Part shown: positions 1 to 7,942 of the stretch, in pieces
Layout of the letters: each line of letters begins with the position of its first letter
How positions within the stretch are numbered: the stretch's first letter is position 1
DNA from: Paenibacillus sp. A3
GTDB lineage: Bacteria > Bacillota > Bacilli > Paenibacillales > NBRC-103111
Direction of reading: 5' to 3'
DNA: 64,000 nt
NCBI RefSeq assembly: GCF_001399685.1
Contig: NZ_JTHN01000006.1
Location: 49,698 to 113,697 of the forward strand
Notes under the pieces: model-generated
Told to the model about the DNA's origin: nothing
The model's input: only the letters and a program-made list of their open reading frames with translations
Database searches by the model: none
Position numbers and translations under genes: made by a program

Positions 1-1
1 A

Positions 2-871
2 TTTTGTACGGTGGTCGAATTTCAGAGTTTGACAAAAGCGGGGGAGAAACTAAACTTGACACAGCCGGCAGTAAGTCACGCGGTTTCCAGTCTGGAGCAA
101 GAAATAGGATTTCCTTTGCTGATTAGAAACCGTTCCGGTATCAGTTTAACCAGTAATGGCGAACGAATACTGGAACCTATGCGCGAGATTGTCCGTTTGA
201 ATGAAAAATTGAAGCAAGAGTTTGCTTCCATCCGTGGTCTTGTAACAGGCACGGTATGCATCGGGACGTTCTCAAGTGTTTCCATCCAATGGCTGCCCGC
301 GATTCTCAAAGAGTTTCAACAAAAATATCCATTGATTGAAATCGAATTGCTAGAAGGAAATTACAACGATATTGAACAATGGGTTCTGAAGGGTTCGGTC
401 GATTTTGGTTTTATGGCATTACCCGTCTCGGGATCGTTAGAAGTGATGCCTTTAAAAAGAGATAAAATATTTTGTATTGTGCCTAAAGACCATGTTCTTC
501 AGAAAGAGGATAAAATCAATATTGAGCAATTAAGAGAAGAGCCGTTTATCATGCCCAAGAAAGGGTGTGACTTGGATGTGAAGAGGATATTTTCAGAAAA
601 CAATATTACACCAAAGGTGAAATATGAATTAGAGGATGACCATGCGATTATTGCGATGGTGAACAGCGGTATTGGGGTAAGCCTGCTTCCTGAAATGATT
701 TTGTCGCATATCCCGGGCAATGTGAAAGTTCTTGAATTGGAAGGCGACTATTATCGCTCGATAGGTATCGCTATGGCTTCCAGAAAAAACATCTCCCCTG
801 CGGCTAAAAAGTTTATAGATTGTGTCCAATCTTGGGTAAAACCAGCGGAAGCGGAGGAACACAAGAAATAA
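2..871 (+). CDS. LysR-family transcriptional regulator, 5' end outside window
   Basis: Transcription factor with an N-terminal winged helix-turn-helix and a C-terminal periplasmic-binding-type effector domain. The reading frame is open to the left edge: codons 2-10 read F-C-T ahead of V-V-E-F-Q-S-L-T-K-A-G, so the GTG at 11 lies inside the recognition-helix region and is not the start. About 10-15 N-terminal residues are missing. The HTH signature is A-G-E-K-L-N-L-T-Q-P-A-V-S-H-A-V, and the substrate-binding domain covers roughly residues 85-285. A factor-independent terminator follows 30 bp after the stop. The gene it controls is probably off the left edge, as is usual for divergently placed LysR targets. 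Effector unknown. Confidence 0.93.
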   Translation, partial: FCTVVEFQSLTKAGEKLNLTQPAVSHAVSSLEQEIGFPLLIRNRSGISLTSNGERILEPMREIVRLNEKLKQEFASIRGLVTGTVCIGTFSSVSIQWLPAILKEFQQKYPLIEIELLEGNYNDIEQWVLKGSVDFGFMALPVSGSLEVMPLKRDKIFCIVPKDHVLQKEDKINIEQLREEPFIMPKKGCDLDVKRIFSENNITPKVKYELEDDHAIIAMVNSGIGVSLLPEMILSHIPGNVKVLELEGDYYRSIGIAMASRKNISPAAKKFIDCVQSWVKPAEAEEHKK

Positions 872-903
872 CGATAAAATATGATCCTGAATTTGATGCG
901 AAA

Positions 904-930
904 AAACCGCCTTTAAGGGCGGTTTGCTTT
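904..930 (+). terminator. Rho-independent terminator after lysR
   Basis: Perfect 8-bp stem AAACCGCC (904-911) with GGCGGTTT (918-925), 6-nt loop, followed by a T-rich tract. It sits just downstream of the LysR stop. Confidence 0.85.
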
Positions 931-1028
931 ATTTTAGATCGTTTAAATTGGTAATTTTTAGTAATACATCCGTGGGGCGCACTCTATCATCAGAATAACT
1001 CATCGGAAAGAAAAAGTCTATTCTTTTT

Positions 1029-1056
1029 TTGCACGATCTTTTATATTCTATATACC
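1029..1056 (+). promoter_or_regulatory. Possible sigma-A promoter of helicase gene
   Basis: TTGCAC (1029-1034), 16-bp spacer, TATACC (1051-1056), about 60 bp upstream of the chosen start. The region is AT-rich compared with its surroundings. Assigned by eye only. Confidence 0.35.
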
Positions 1057-1119
1057 GCTTTTGCAGGGGATGCAATGCAAGCTCTGCTTAGGCTAACGAT
1101 TCAGAAGGAGGCTGCACGG

Positions 1120-3189
1120 ATGTTTAACGGTACGGAAGCGGAAGAAAGACGATATCTTGAGGTCATCGTTGGCAAGCTTCATCAAGCCCTGAAGGAGATG
1201 GACGATAAAGTATCGTCCACTTACGAAGCCGTCATTGAAGCCAAGAAATACCTTTGGGACAATGCGGCTGTATTGGACCCGGCGGAGCGGGCGGCGAACC
1301 GGGTGGACGTGTCGCTAACCATTGACTTGGGGGAGAAAGCGATCGCCAAGCGCAGGCGGGTTCAGAAATTGCTGCAATCCCCCTACTTTGGGAGAGTGGA
1401 CTTTAAGGAGGGACAGCAAACGAAACCGGATTCGTTCTATATCGGGGTACATTCCTTCACCGAAGACAACGGCCACGATAATTTAATCTACGATTGGCGC
1501 TCTCCTGTAGCCAGCATGTTTTATGATTTTGAGGTAGGCCAAGCGTTCTATTCGGCGCCCGTCGGAGAGGTGCGTGGCGAGATCGGCTTAAAGCGGCAGT
1601 ACAAGATCAATCAAGGCGCGATGGAATATATGATCGAAAGCTCGATGACCATCCATGACGATGTCCTCCAAAAAGAGCTCAGCGGCCCTTCGAACGAGCG
1701 AATGAAAAATATCGTGGCGACGATCCAAAAAGAACAGAACGCCATCATCCGGAATGAAGCGGCTCACGAACTGATCATTCAAGGCGTTGCGGGTTCGGGA
1801 AAAACATCGGTCGCTTTGCACAGGGTTGCCTTTTTGTTGTATCGGTACAAGGAAACATTGAGCTCCAGGAATGTCTTGATCATTTCTCCCAACAAAGTGT
1901 TCTCCGATTATATCTCGAACGTGCTGCCCGAGCTGGGTGAAGAAAAGATCATGGAAGTGAGCCTGGAGGAGCTGGCTGCCAAGGAGCTGTCGGGAATCGG
2001 CAAGTTTCAGACGTTTTACGAGCAGGTATCCGAGCTGCTGGGAGGTACTGACGATGAAACGGATAACACCGTGATCGAACGGATCAAGTATAAAGCTGCC
2101 GCCGAGTTTGTCGGTCAAATGGATGCTTTTATTCAATATGCGGATGAGCAGTACTTCTCGCCTGAGGAGATGACCATCGATAAGGTGACGATTTCTAAGG
2201 AGGCTCTACTCGGCAGTTATCTGGCTTCCGGAAGGTTGCCCGTTAAAGCGAGGTTGGAGAAGACCGCAGCCCATGTTATGGCCAACTGCAAAGACGAAGA
2301 CGGAAATCGGGTCTCCGCATCGGCTTCCAAAAAGATCAAGACGGCCGTCAAAAAAATGTTCAAATGCCAAGACGTCCTCTCCTTGTATAAGGAATTTTAC
2401 CGATATTTGGGCAGGCCTGACATGTACAAGCTAAAGCAGGGCAAGAAGCTGGAATATTCGGATGTGTTTCCGCTCATTTATTTGAAAATTTATTATGAGG
2501 GAGCGGCGCCGTTCGATCTCGTCAAGCATTTGCTGGTGGATGAGATGCAGGATTATACGCCGATCCAATACGCGGTTTTATCGAAGCTATTCAAATGCAA
2601 GAAAACGATTCTGGGCGACAGCAGCCAATCCGTGAATCCTTATTCTTCGTCTTCGTTAGCCGAAATTAAGAAGGTGTTCCCCGAGGCGGACACGGTCGAG
2701 CTGTTAAAAAGCTACCGTTCGACCGTTGAAATTACAACGTTTGCCCAGAGGTTAAAGCCTAACAGCAAACTGATCCCGATCGAACGGCATGGCGAGGAGC
2801 CGCTCATCCTACCGTGTCACAGTCCAAGGGATGAAATGGATACGGTAGGGAGACTGACCGGCGATTTCTTGGCGTCGGGACATCATTCGCTCGGGATCAT
2901 CTGCAAGACGCACGCCCAAGCCGAAGACGTGTACGCGAAGCTGAAGGATATGGGGCATATGATTCATTTGCTGGATTTCAACAGCGAGCAATTCCACGAA
3001 GGCATCGTCATCACCTATGCGCATTTGGCGAAAGGCTTGGAGTTCGATCAAGTCATCGTACCGTTTGCTGACGCATCGACGTATCGGACGGAGCTGGATA
3101 AAAGCCTGCTCTATATCGCCTGCTCCCGGGCCATGCACAAATTGATCGTGACTTGCGCCGGAGAGATCACTCCTTTTCTAAAACCATAG
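1120..3189 (+). CDS. helD: HelD/UvrD-like superfamily 1 helicase (RNA polymerase recycling type)
   Basis: ATP-driven SF1 motor of the HelD group. In Gram-positives HelD binds RNA polymerase and removes it from nucleic acid. The 689-residue protein has a charged helical N-terminal arm (about residues 1-60, predicted secondary-channel probe), Walker A GVAGSGKT at 222-229, Walker B with D474-E475 in the form V-D-E-M-Q-D, a K-S-Y-R-S motif IV, and C-terminal motifs with K-G-L-E-F-D and A-C-S-R-A. The start was placed at ATG 1120 because AAGGAG (1105-1110) lies 9 nt before it; an upstream in-frame ATG at 1075 has no ribosome site. Somewhat shorter than the roughly 770-residue Bacillus HelD. A simple DNA helicase role is the alternative. 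Confidence 0.88.
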   Translation: MFNGTEAEERRYLEVIVGKLHQALKEMDDKVSSTYEAVIEAKKYLWDNAAVLDPAERAANRVDVSLTIDLGEKAIAKRRRVQKLLQSPYFGRVDFKEGQQTKPDSFYIGVHSFTEDNGHDNLIYDWRSPVASMFYDFEVGQAFYSAPVGEVRGEIGLKRQYKINQGAMEYMIESSMTIHDDVLQKELSGPSNERMKNIVATIQKEQNAIIRNEAAHELIIQGVAGSGKTSVALHRVAFLLYRYKETLSSRNVLIISPNKVFSDYISNVLPELGEEKIMEVSLEELAAKELSGIGKFQTFYEQVSELLGGTDDETDNTVIERIKYKAAAEFVGQMDAFIQYADEQYFSPEEMTIDKVTISKEALLGSYLASGRLPVKARLEKTAAHVMANCKDEDGNRVSASASKKIKTAVKKMFKCQDVLSLYKEFYRYLGRPDMYKLKQGKKLEYSDVFPLIYLKIYYEGAAPFDLVKHLLVDEMQDYTPIQYAVLSKLFKCKKTILGDSSQSVNPYSSSSLAEIKKVFPEADTVELLKSYRSTVEITTFAQRLKPNSKLIPIERHGEEPLILPCHSPRDEMDTVGRLTGDFLASGHHSLGIICKTHAQAEDVYAKLKDMGHMIHLLDFNSEQFHEGIVITYAHLAKGLEFDQVIVPFADASTYRTELDKSLLYIACSRAMHKLIVTCAGEITPFLKP

Positions 3190-3209
3190 GTGAGGCCTAT
3201 GGTTTTTAT
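3181..3209 (+). terminator. Terminator overlapping the helicase stop codon
   Basis: Perfect 10-bp stem AAACCATAGG (3181-3190) with CCTATGGTTT (3196-3205), loop of 5 nt, then a T run. The TAG stop (3187-3189) lies in the left arm. Confidence 0.88.
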
Positions 3210-3288
3210 TATAACAATTGAATTGATTGATGAAAGGGACGGGATTATACTCTAGTCATGCAGCAAGGTGAAAGTCGGGGTGGTTACA

Positions 3289-3972
3289 ATGAAGCCTGTG
3301 GAAATCCTTTCGATCAATACGAGCAAACCGGTAGAAGTGCAGTTTAACAATAAAGACGTCTCCACCGGCATTTTCAAGACACCGGTTGACGGGGAGTTGT
3401 TTTTATCGTGGGTGAATTTCGAGGGAGACGGACAGGCGGATCTTGTGCATCACGGAGGCAGGGAGAAGGCGGTATGCGTCTATCCTTACGAGCACTATCC
3501 GTTCTGGGAGAAGGAATTGCAAAGAACGTTGGAATACGGCGCATTCGGGGAAAATCTGACGGTCCGGGGAATGCTGGAGGAGGATGTTTGCATCGGCGAT
3601 AGGTTTAAGCTTGGCGAAGCGATCGTTCAGGTTAGTCAACCGAGGCAGCCATGCTACAAGCTGTCCGTGCGGTACGGATTGCCCGACATGCCGCTGAAGG
3701 TTCAGGATACGGGGTACACCGGCTTTTATTTCCGCGTGCTGAAAGAAGGGGTCGTATCCCGGCGTGACGGGCTGACACGCATTTTTCCCCATCCGAAAGC
3801 CGTTTCCGTGGCCTATGCCAACCGGATCATGCACTGTGAGAAGGACCATATCGAGGGCATCAAGAAAATACTGGAAGTCGATGAATTGTCCGTCAACTGG
3901 AGAAGGACATTTCAGAAGCGCCTGGACGGGATCGAAGGGGATACCACGGAAAGACTGACCGGCAATAAATAA
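3289..3972 (+). CDS. MOSC domain protein (YiiM-like)
   Basis: MOSC proteins bind molybdenum cofactor-sulfide or act in molybdoenzyme-linked reductions of N-hydroxylated compounds; YiiM-type proteins have a MOSC domain plus a C-terminal three-helix domain. Visible features are V-H-H-G-G-R-E-K-A-V (about residues 50-60), G-E-N-L-T-V-R-G, and the candidate cofactor Cys in Q-P-R-Q-P-C-Y-K. The last 50 residues fit the YiiM three-alpha domain. Start ATG 3289 was preferred over GTG 3268 because the protein then begins M-K-P-V-E-I-L-S-I-N, as in YiiM relatives, and a GGGG-TGG element lies upstream. Length 227 aa is typical. No molybdoenzyme is nearby. Confidence 0.9.
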   Translation: MKPVEILSINTSKPVEVQFNNKDVSTGIFKTPVDGELFLSWVNFEGDGQADLVHHGGREKAVCVYPYEHYPFWEKELQRTLEYGAFGENLTVRGMLEEDVCIGDRFKLGEAIVQVSQPRQPCYKLSVRYGLPDMPLKVQDTGYTGFYFRVLKEGVVSRRDGLTRIFPHPKAVSVAYANRIMHCEKDHIEGIKKILEVDELSVNWRRTFQKRLDGIEGDTTERLTGNK

Positions 3973-4005
3973 TATAATACTCTTGAAAAGGAGGCGCTAG
4001 CGGGA

Positions 4006-4872
4006 TTGGCGAGCGTGTGGAAAGACTGGATTTCTGTAGTAAAGCCGAGAATTATGACCTCCAACCTGTTTGGCGCGTTTGCCGGGTATTGTCTTGCATC
4101 GCGGTGGGAGTTCGAATGGCCCGGCTTGGCCTTCATGCTGATGGGGGCGGCATTAACCATTGCGGCGGCCTCGATCGGGAATAATTACTTGGACCGGTTC
4201 CGGGATGTCCACATGGAGCGGACAAGAAACCGGCCGCTGCCCGGCGGACGGCTGAACCCCCGGATCGTAGCGGGGGCCGGAATGGCAGCGGGCTTGGCCG
4301 GCTTGGCCGTTCTGTACGTATTCGTGAATCCGTTAAGCATGGCGCTGGGCTTCGTCGGCATCTTTGTTTACGTAGTGATCTATACGGTATGGCTGAAGCC
4401 GACGTCGACATGGAGCACATCCGTCGGAGGGATTTCCGGGGCGATGCCGCCCATGATCGGCTACTGCGGTTTTTCCAATGAGTTGAATCTGGGAGCATGG
4501 CTTTTATTTCTCGTCATGTTCTTATGGCAGCCGCCGCATTTTTGGGCGCTTGGGATCTTGAAGAAGGACGAGTACCGGGCGGCGGGCTACCCGCTGCTCC
4601 CTGTCGTAAAAGGCGTCCGCCGTACCAAATGGCAAATGCTGCCCTATGTCGCGGCTTTATTTCCGGTGACTTATTTGCTGTATGCTCACGACTGGGTCAG
4701 TGTCGCTTATTTGCTGATCTCTATCGTTCTGCTCGGCATTTGGTTTTTGCAATGCCTCAGCGGCTTATTTACGAAGGACGACCGGGGTTGGGCGAAAGCC
4801 AGCTTCAAGTTTTCTCTGTACTATTTAACTTTGTCGTTTTTGATCATTATCGTCGAAACAGCTTGGCGATAG
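4006..4872 (+). CDS. ctaB: Protoheme IX farnesyltransferase (heme O synthase)
   Basis: UbiA-family integral membrane prenyltransferase that farnesylates heme B to heme O for terminal oxidases. It has about eight hydrophobic segments in 288 residues. The first Asp-rich region reads N-N-Y-L-D-R-F-R-D-V-H-M-E-R-T-R-N-R-P-L (about residues 62-82), equivalent to the heme O synthase N-x-x-x-D-x-x-x-D motif followed by M-x-R-T-x-x-R-P. TTG start at 4006 is supported by AAGGAGG (3988-3994) 11 nt upstream. The gene stands alone here; ctaA and cta oxidase genes are not in the window, so it may be a second copy. It converges on the downstream lysE gene. Confidence 0.9.
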   Translation: MASVWKDWISVVKPRIMTSNLFGAFAGYCLASRWEFEWPGLAFMLMGAALTIAAASIGNNYLDRFRDVHMERTRNRPLPGGRLNPRIVAGAGMAAGLAGLAVLYVFVNPLSMALGFVGIFVYVVIYTVWLKPTSTWSTSVGGISGAMPPMIGYCGFSNELNLGAWLLFLVMFLWQPPHFWALGILKKDEYRAAGYPLLPVVKGVRRTKWQMLPYVAALFPVTYLLYAHDWVSVAYLLISIVLLGIWFLQCLSGLFTKDDRGWAKASFKFSLYYLTLSFLIIIVETAWR

Positions 4873-4907
4873 CCCCCGGAGGAGCTCCGAACGCTTGATC
4901 GCGCAGC

Positions 4908-5492
4908 CTATAAGAAGATCGAGATTGCGCTGTACAGCAGCAACAATCCCATGGCGATATGAAATGGCCGTTCGTAGTTGGACAAAAACTTTTGAAACAA
5001 CGAGCCGAACACCGCCCACATGAACGTGGACAAGAACCCTACAAACGCAAGCAGCACGGAAAAGAGCAGCAAGCTCAGGCCGGACTTGTAGAACGGAATG
5101 ACGAAGGTGGAGATGGCCGTAATCCCGTACAGAATCCCCTTGGGGTTAATAAATTGCAAAATAAATCCCGTAAAGAACGAGTTTAACGTGTCGTTAGCTT
5201 GTTCTTTATTTTGCGTTTTACTCGTTTTCATAATTTTGAAGGCGAGGTAGGCCATATACAGACTCCCCAACAGGTTCATCACGAACTTAATCCTCGGGAT
5301 ATAATTGTATAAAATCAGATTGAAAAAGCTGGACAACAGCATAATGGCAAAAAATCCGACGGTGACGCCAAAAATAAACCGAAATGTCTTTCTTAGCCCG
5401 TGTTTATTCGCGTTGGACATCGCCATGATGTTATTGGGGCCGGGCGTGAAGCTCGTCGCAATGATGTACGACAGGAAAGGAAGGATAAGCAT
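4908..5492 (-). CDS. LysE/RhtB-family amino-acid exporter
   Basis: Small inner-membrane translocator (194 aa, about six membrane segments) of the LysE/RhtB family, which exports amino acids or related metabolites. The family signature F-T-P-G-P-N-N-I-M-A is at residues 15-24. The start is set at the ATG whose complement is 5490-5492: a GAGGT ribosome site lies just upstream on the minus strand and homologues begin M-L-I-L-P-F. An extra upstream stretch to 5588 is unsupported. It is divergent from padR across a 200-bp region with repeated and palindromic elements. Substrate not predictable. Confidence 0.9.
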   Translation of the reverse strand: MLILPFLSYIIATSFTPGPNNIMAMSNANKHGLRKTFRFIFGVTVGFFAIMLLSSFFNLILYNYIPRIKFVMNLLGSLYMAYLAFKIMKTSKTQNKEQANDTLNSFFTGFILQFINPKGILYGITAISTFVIPFYKSGLSLLLFSVLLAFVGFLSTFMWAVFGSLFQKFLSNYERPFHIAMGLLLLYSAISIFL

Positions 5493-5510
5493 CGTTCGCA
5501 CCTCTATGTA

Positions 5511-5559
5511 TGTTATAGTAAATGAATTGTACGTTATGACATATTTACGTGCGTTATGA
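5511..5559. promoter_or_regulatory. Direct-repeat cluster in lysE-padR intergenic region
   Basis: CGTTATGA occurs at 5532-5539 and again at 5552-5559, exactly 20 bp apart (two helical turns), and a weaker TGTTATAG lies at 5511-5518. Such spacing fits a regulator binding one face of the DNA. The elements lie just upstream of lysE. Confidence 0.4.
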
Positions 5560-5656
5560 TTATACAACGAGAATGCGATGTTGCACAACCGTCATTTCAA
5601 GGGAGTTTGTTTGCTTGCGTTTTTTCGCGGCACATGCTATTTTTTAGTTAAATTTA

Positions 5657-5676
5657 TTTATTCAAATTTGAATAAA
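5657..5676. promoter_or_regulatory. Perfect 20-bp palindrome, candidate PadR operator
   Basis: TTTATTCAAATTTGAATAAA is a perfect inverted repeat ending 15 bp before the padR GTG start. PadR regulators bind palindromes at their own promoter, so autoregulation is the simplest reading; binding has not been shown. Confidence 0.6.
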
Positions 5677-5691
5677 ATTGAGGTGACTGCG

Positions 5692-6222
5692 GTGATCCGC
5701 TTAATCGTGCTGGGCATGCTTGCGAGACAATCGATGCACGGCTACGACCTGATTCAGCAGTTGGAGAAAGACCGGGTCGACTTATGGTCGAACGTGCTGC
5801 CCGGGTCGATCTATCATGCGCTGCGGCAGCTGGCCAAGGAAGGCTGCGTGCAAATCCGGGATACGGAGAGAAGCGGCAATAAGACGAGAGCGGTGTACGA
5901 AATCACGCCGCAAGGCAGCGAGCTGCTGCTGAGCTTAATCGCAGAAGCGATGAGCGTCCCGTCCACCGAATTCCCTTCGGCTTTCTACGCGGCTCTGTTC
6001 ATGATGGGCCGGCTGCCGAAGAAGGAAGTGATCCGGTGCCTCGATCAGCAGATGGCAGGGCTGGAGCACAAAATTGCGCTTTGGAACAAGGGTGAGCCGG
6101 GTAAAGCGGAGCTATCCGGTAACCCTCGGCTTGTGCGGCAGGTGTTTGCCAATGGCATCGCCCATATGGAGCTGGACTTGCAGTTGTTGAAGCAAATTAA
6201 ACAGGACTTGGAGGAGTCATGA
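5692..6222 (+). CDS. PadR-family transcriptional regulator
   Basis: Winged-helix repressor of 176 aa. The PadR domain spans about residues 5-80, with I-R-L-I-V-L-G-M-L, M-H-G-Y-D-L-I-Q-Q-L and L-P-G-S-I-Y-H-A-L-R-Q-L visible; the C-terminal helical part (VirR-like) mediates dimerisation. GTG start at 5692 is preferred because GAGGTGA (5680-5686) lies 5 nt before it. A longer frame reaching 5578 crosses the palindrome and is unlikely. The last codons overlap the next ATG (ATGA at 6219-6222), so the regulator is translationally coupled to the BAAT-family hydrolase, the probable target together with itself. Confidence 0.9.
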   Translation: MIRLIVLGMLARQSMHGYDLIQQLEKDRVDLWSNVLPGSIYHALRQLAKEGCVQIRDTERSGNKTRAVYEITPQGSELLLSLIAEAMSVPSTEFPSAFYAALFMMGRLPKKEVIRCLDQQMAGLEHKIALWNKGEPGKAELSGNPRLVRQVFANGIAHMELDLQLLKQIKQDLEES

Positions 6223-7475
6223 TGGAACCGGTATGGAGCATCGGGCAGGCGACGAACAGGATCGACGGAACTTTGGAGCTGGGGATCGGGTATTTAACCC
6301 CTGGGCAAAAGATCATGTTGGAAGCATTCGCGCAAGACGATCTGGGGCAGGTGTGGCGTTCCTTCGGCACATATCGGGCCGAAGATCAGGGGACGGTGGA
6401 TATGGCGAGGACGGCTCCTGAAGAGGGTACCTACGACGGAATCGATGCGAACGGATTGCTTTGGTCGATGCGTCCGGTTTTGCGTTCGGACGGTGCTTAC
6501 TTTATGAAAAGCAGCAGTGCGCCGCATGCGGTTACCTTCCGGTTGTCCTCCGACGGCGTCTTGCTTGGTGAACGCACCGTCGACCTTCATCTTGTATCCG
6601 CCGATGTTCGGGTAACGGAAATTACGGAGCCGTTCGCGGGCAAATATTTTTGCCCCGAGGCTTCAGAACGCGGACCGCTTCCTGCCGTGCTGGTGCTGGG
6701 AGGATCGGCCGGCGGCTTGCTATGGTCCGAGCAGATGGCCGCTCTCTTGAGCGCGCATGGCTTCGCGGCGTTGGCGCTGGCCTATTTCGACTGGCAGGGC
6801 CGCTCGGGCCTGCCGAACCAGCTAGCGGAGGTGCCGCTTGAGGCTGTGGACCGCGCGATGCGCTGGCTGCAGGCGCAGCCGGGAGTCGACGCAGCCAGAG
6901 CCGGAGTCATGGGTCTTTCCAAAGGAAGCGAGCTGGCGCTGCTCCACGCTTCCCTATACCCGCAGGCTGTCCGGGCCGTCGTCGGCTATTCGCCTGCGTC
7001 TCATGTATTTGAAGGCATCAGTATCGCGCCTGTCAGCCGCCGATCCTCCTGGACGCACGAAGGCCGGCCGCTTCCGTATCTTCCGTACCCCGGAGGGCCG
7101 AAGAGCTGGACCCCTGCCGAGCTTGCGCAGTTGCGGAAGCTCCACGAGCAGGCGCTGGAGATTTCGACGGACGAGGAGCTGGAAGCGGCCCGTATCCCTG
7201 CGGAAGCGATGCGCGCTCCGGCGCTGCTGATTACGGGCGCGTATGATGCGACATGGCCGGCCGCCGAAATGGCGGAGGGAGTGCTGCAAACGCTGAAGAA
7301 GTGCGGATACCGCTGGGAAGCGCGTCACGAGCATTTTCCGGAGGCGGGCCATCTCATTGACATTCCGAATCTGCCGGTGACCGCAGAGCATGGAGTCCGG
7401 GCCGAAGCTGCGGCTGCTGCGGCCCGCGAAGCGTGGCGGGATGCGCTGACCTTTTTGCGAAGGAACCTTGCCTGA
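6219..7475 (+). CDS. Acyl-CoA thioester hydrolase / BAAT-family alpha/beta hydrolase
   Basis: Two-domain enzyme of the bile-acid-CoA:amino-acid N-acyltransferase / acyl-CoA thioesterase family. An N-terminal beta-sandwich domain (about 14-135) precedes an alpha/beta-hydrolase domain. The catalytic triad can be read as Ser234 in G-L-S-K-G, Asp343 in G-A-Y-D-A-T-W and His378 in A-G-H-L. Mammalian BAAT uses Cys as nucleophile; Ser points to hydrolysis rather than conjugation. The length of 418 aa is normal. It is coupled to padR by ATGA overlap, and its stop lies inside the terminator palindrome. Substrate unknown; an acyl-CoA or an antibiotic-like ester detoxified under PadR control are possibilities. 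Confidence 0.85.
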   Translation: MMEPVWSIGQATNRIDGTLELGIGYLTPGQKIMLEAFAQDDLGQVWRSFGTYRAEDQGTVDMARTAPEEGTYDGIDANGLLWSMRPVLRSDGAYFMKSSSAPHAVTFRLSSDGVLLGERTVDLHLVSADVRVTEITEPFAGKYFCPEASERGPLPAVLVLGGSAGGLLWSEQMAALLSAHGFAALALAYFDWQGRSGLPNQLAEVPLEAVDRAMRWLQAQPGVDAARAGVMGLSKGSELALLHASLYPQAVRAVVGYSPASHVFEGISIAPVSRRSSWTHEGRPLPYLPYPGGPKSWTPAELAQLRKLHEQALEISTDEELEAARIPAEAMRAPALLITGAYDATWPAAEMAEGVLQTLKKCGYRWEARHEHFPEAGHLIDIPNLPVTAEHGVRAEAAAAAAREAWRDALTFLRRNLA

Positions 7476-7492
7476 TCAGGCAAGGTTATTTA
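7464..7492. terminator. Bidirectional terminator palindrome
   Basis: Perfect 24-bp palindrome 7464-7487 (AACCTTGCCTGA and its complement) containing the hydrolase stop, followed by a T/A-rich tract. It would work in both directions. Confidence 0.8.
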
Positions 7493-7570
7493 TTATTCGT
7501 ACTCCCGTCCCAGTTGATTGGCGCGTTCCAGCAGACTCGCAATATGCTCCTTCGATTCGGAAAGGGTGTC
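7493..7570 (-). pseudogene. Possible C-terminal remnant of a lost convergent gene
   Basis: On the minus strand the frame ending at 7493 reads T-L-S-E-S-K-E-H-I-A-S-L-L-E-R-A-N-Q-L-G-R-E-Y-E-stop, an amphipathic helical tail whose stop abuts the bidirectional terminator. The frame stays open further to about 7755, but there it lies antisense to the SRPBCC remnant. It could be the C-terminus of a deleted gene or a chance antisense frame. Family not recognised. Confidence 0.25.
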
Positions 7571-7777
7571 GTATATTACGGCGTCGCGGATCATTGGGTA
7601 ACCGTCGCCACCGGCCAAACGATCCTGAATCCGATGCGGGTCGTTCCCAACGGCTCGGGCTGCGAGATAGTCTTCACGGCGTTCCGTCAGCCCGGGGTAT
7701 CGGATGAAAGCTTCGCGAACGACACGGCGATGATCGAGAGCGACTTGCGAACGTTAAAGCGGATCATGGAAAAGTAA
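7544..7777 (+). pseudogene. SRPBCC (START/Bet v1-like) protein, N-terminal half missing
   Basis: The last 70 codons match the C-terminal part of SRPBCC/polyketide-cyclase proteins: G-V-A-D-H-W-V-T, then N-P-M-R-V-V-P-N-G-S-G, F-T-A-F-R-Q-P-G and a closing D-L-R-T-L-K-R-I-M helix. A complete member has about 140-150 residues; here the first half is absent, and sequence upstream of about 7544 does not continue the fold. There is no ribosome site at the ATG 7544. Probably the result of a deletion that removed the 5' half together with a convergent neighbour. A terminator follows. Confidence 0.6.
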
Positions 7778-7791
7778 TTTTTTTGAACGGG

Positions 7792-7846
7792 GAAAAACCG
7801 TAAATCGATGGCATGATGCGTCGAGGAGCGGTTTTCTTTTTGATTC
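7792..7846 (+). terminator. Likely terminator after SRPBCC remnant
   Basis: AAAAACCG (near 7793) pairs with CGGTTTT (near 7832) over a structured spacer, followed by a T run at 7839-7843. Weaker than the other terminators here. Confidence 0.5.
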
Positions 7847-7942
7847 CATTAGGCAGGAAATCTGAATCATAAGGAGAAACTTTCCATATGAATATTTATA
7901 GTTGAAAGTGCGGGATGATTAAATAGGCGAGGAGTTTTTACA

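Noticed and set aside
7571..7757. Minus-strand extension of the remnant at 7493-7570
   Set aside because: The frame is open and looks protein-like, but the plus strand here encodes a recognisable SRPBCC C-terminus; only the part beyond that gene was kept, with low confidence.
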